From an uncultured Dysosmobacter sp. (GTDB lineage: Bacteria > Bacillota > Clostridia > Oscillospirales > Oscillospiraceae), in assembly GCF_947631635.1 (NCBI RefSeq), contig NZ_CANRMB010000019.1, positions 1-58,010 of the forward strand: 58,010 bases of DNA. Direction: 5' to 3'. The position numbers and the translations under genes are program-made. Shown here one piece after another: positions 57,871 to 58,010 of the stretch. Positions within the stretch are counted from its first letter, which is position 1. Every line of letters starts with the position of its first letter. The notes under the pieces were generated by a model. The model saw nothing but the letters and a program-made list of their open reading frames with translations, was not told the DNA's origin and did not search any database.

Positions 57871-58010
57871 ATACAAAGAGACAATTTGTGCAAATCGCAA
57901 AGAAAACCGCCATATTTTTGGCGAGCGAAACCGCAGGGGAGTGTCCAAAATAAAGATTTGATGATATAATAAGGGATATGAGGAAACAGACAAAAGAGGC
58001 ATGGAAGAAA
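57871..58010. other. Window end: probable start of a further transcription unit
   Basis: TATAAT at 57965-57970 has only a weak -35 (TGTCCA, 17 bases upstream). ATG codons at 57978 and 58001 follow, but neither has a convincing ribosome site, and too little sequence remains to judge. Confidence 0.35.

Noticed and set aside
1..58010. CRISPR array, insertion sequence, prophage or rRNA operon
   Set aside because: No regularly spaced direct repeats, transposase, integrase, phage structural gene or rRNA sequence was recognised anywhere in the window.

Overview
The window looks like the chromosome of a spore-forming, high-GC member of the Clostridia, probably an Oscillospiraceae relative of Oscillibacter, Dysosmobacter or Flavonifractor. 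This is inferred from gene content, not from a marker gene. Supporting items are sporulation and germination genes (CwlJ-like hydrolase with GerQ, SpmA/SpmB, an S11 carboxypeptidase, an AbrB-type regulator), a CtsR-McsA-ClpC operon, the acetylated branch of lysine/DAP synthesis, a DUF3793-flavodoxin iron operon, and the start of a 4-hydroxybutyryl-CoA dehydratase gene, which is typical of anaerobic butyrate producers.

Bases 1-10,400 hold a catabolic island, mostly on the minus strand. It combines a beta-keto acid cleavage enzyme (BKACE), an L-gulonate/carnitine-type dehydrogenase, a FabZ-like dehydratase, an IlvD dehydratase, a TIM-barrel isomerase, a VOC protein, two near-identical tartronate-semialdehyde reductase-like genes and a PPC/DUF296 protein around a LacI regulator. 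Much of it is more AT-rich than the rest of the window. Its right edge abuts a 30-codon gene remnant, and three identical, helically phased operator-like palindromes lie before the outer operon. No described pathway that I know has this combination.

Bases 10,400-32,400 are core chromosome: a PadR/DUF2812 pair, glycosyltransferase, cwlJ-gerQ, nitroreductase, D-Ala-D-Ala carboxypeptidase, a ComEA/two-component/GerMN block, spmAB, abrB-rsmI-yabB, ferredoxin, a CtsR-controlled clp operon without mcsB, and a divergent XRE pair. Bases 32,400-39,300 carry a nearly complete acetyl-DAP pathway (PatA-like aminotransferase, M20 deacetylase, dapA, dapB, dapH) with a lysine riboswitch and terminator before dapA. 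Bases 39,300-49,250 are a myo-inositol locus: iolE-iolB-iolD-(zinc ribbon)-iolG divergent from a ribose/inositol-type ABC transporter. The rest contains a VanY-like peptidase, nifS-nifU, an iron-regulated flavodoxin operon, a Rieske oxidoreductase and a GntR regulator.

The most striking unexplained structure is a dispersed intergenic element of about 185 bp, in five copies plus one degenerate copy (20786-21114, 24708-24890, 32475-32664, 39328-39490, 51949-52132). Each folds into two domains of three hairpins. The stems differ between copies, with compensating changes that are complete in the 32475 copy, while junction and loop sequences are kept. A second, smaller family with covarying hairpins forms an inverted pair at 29142-29244 and 29652-29752.
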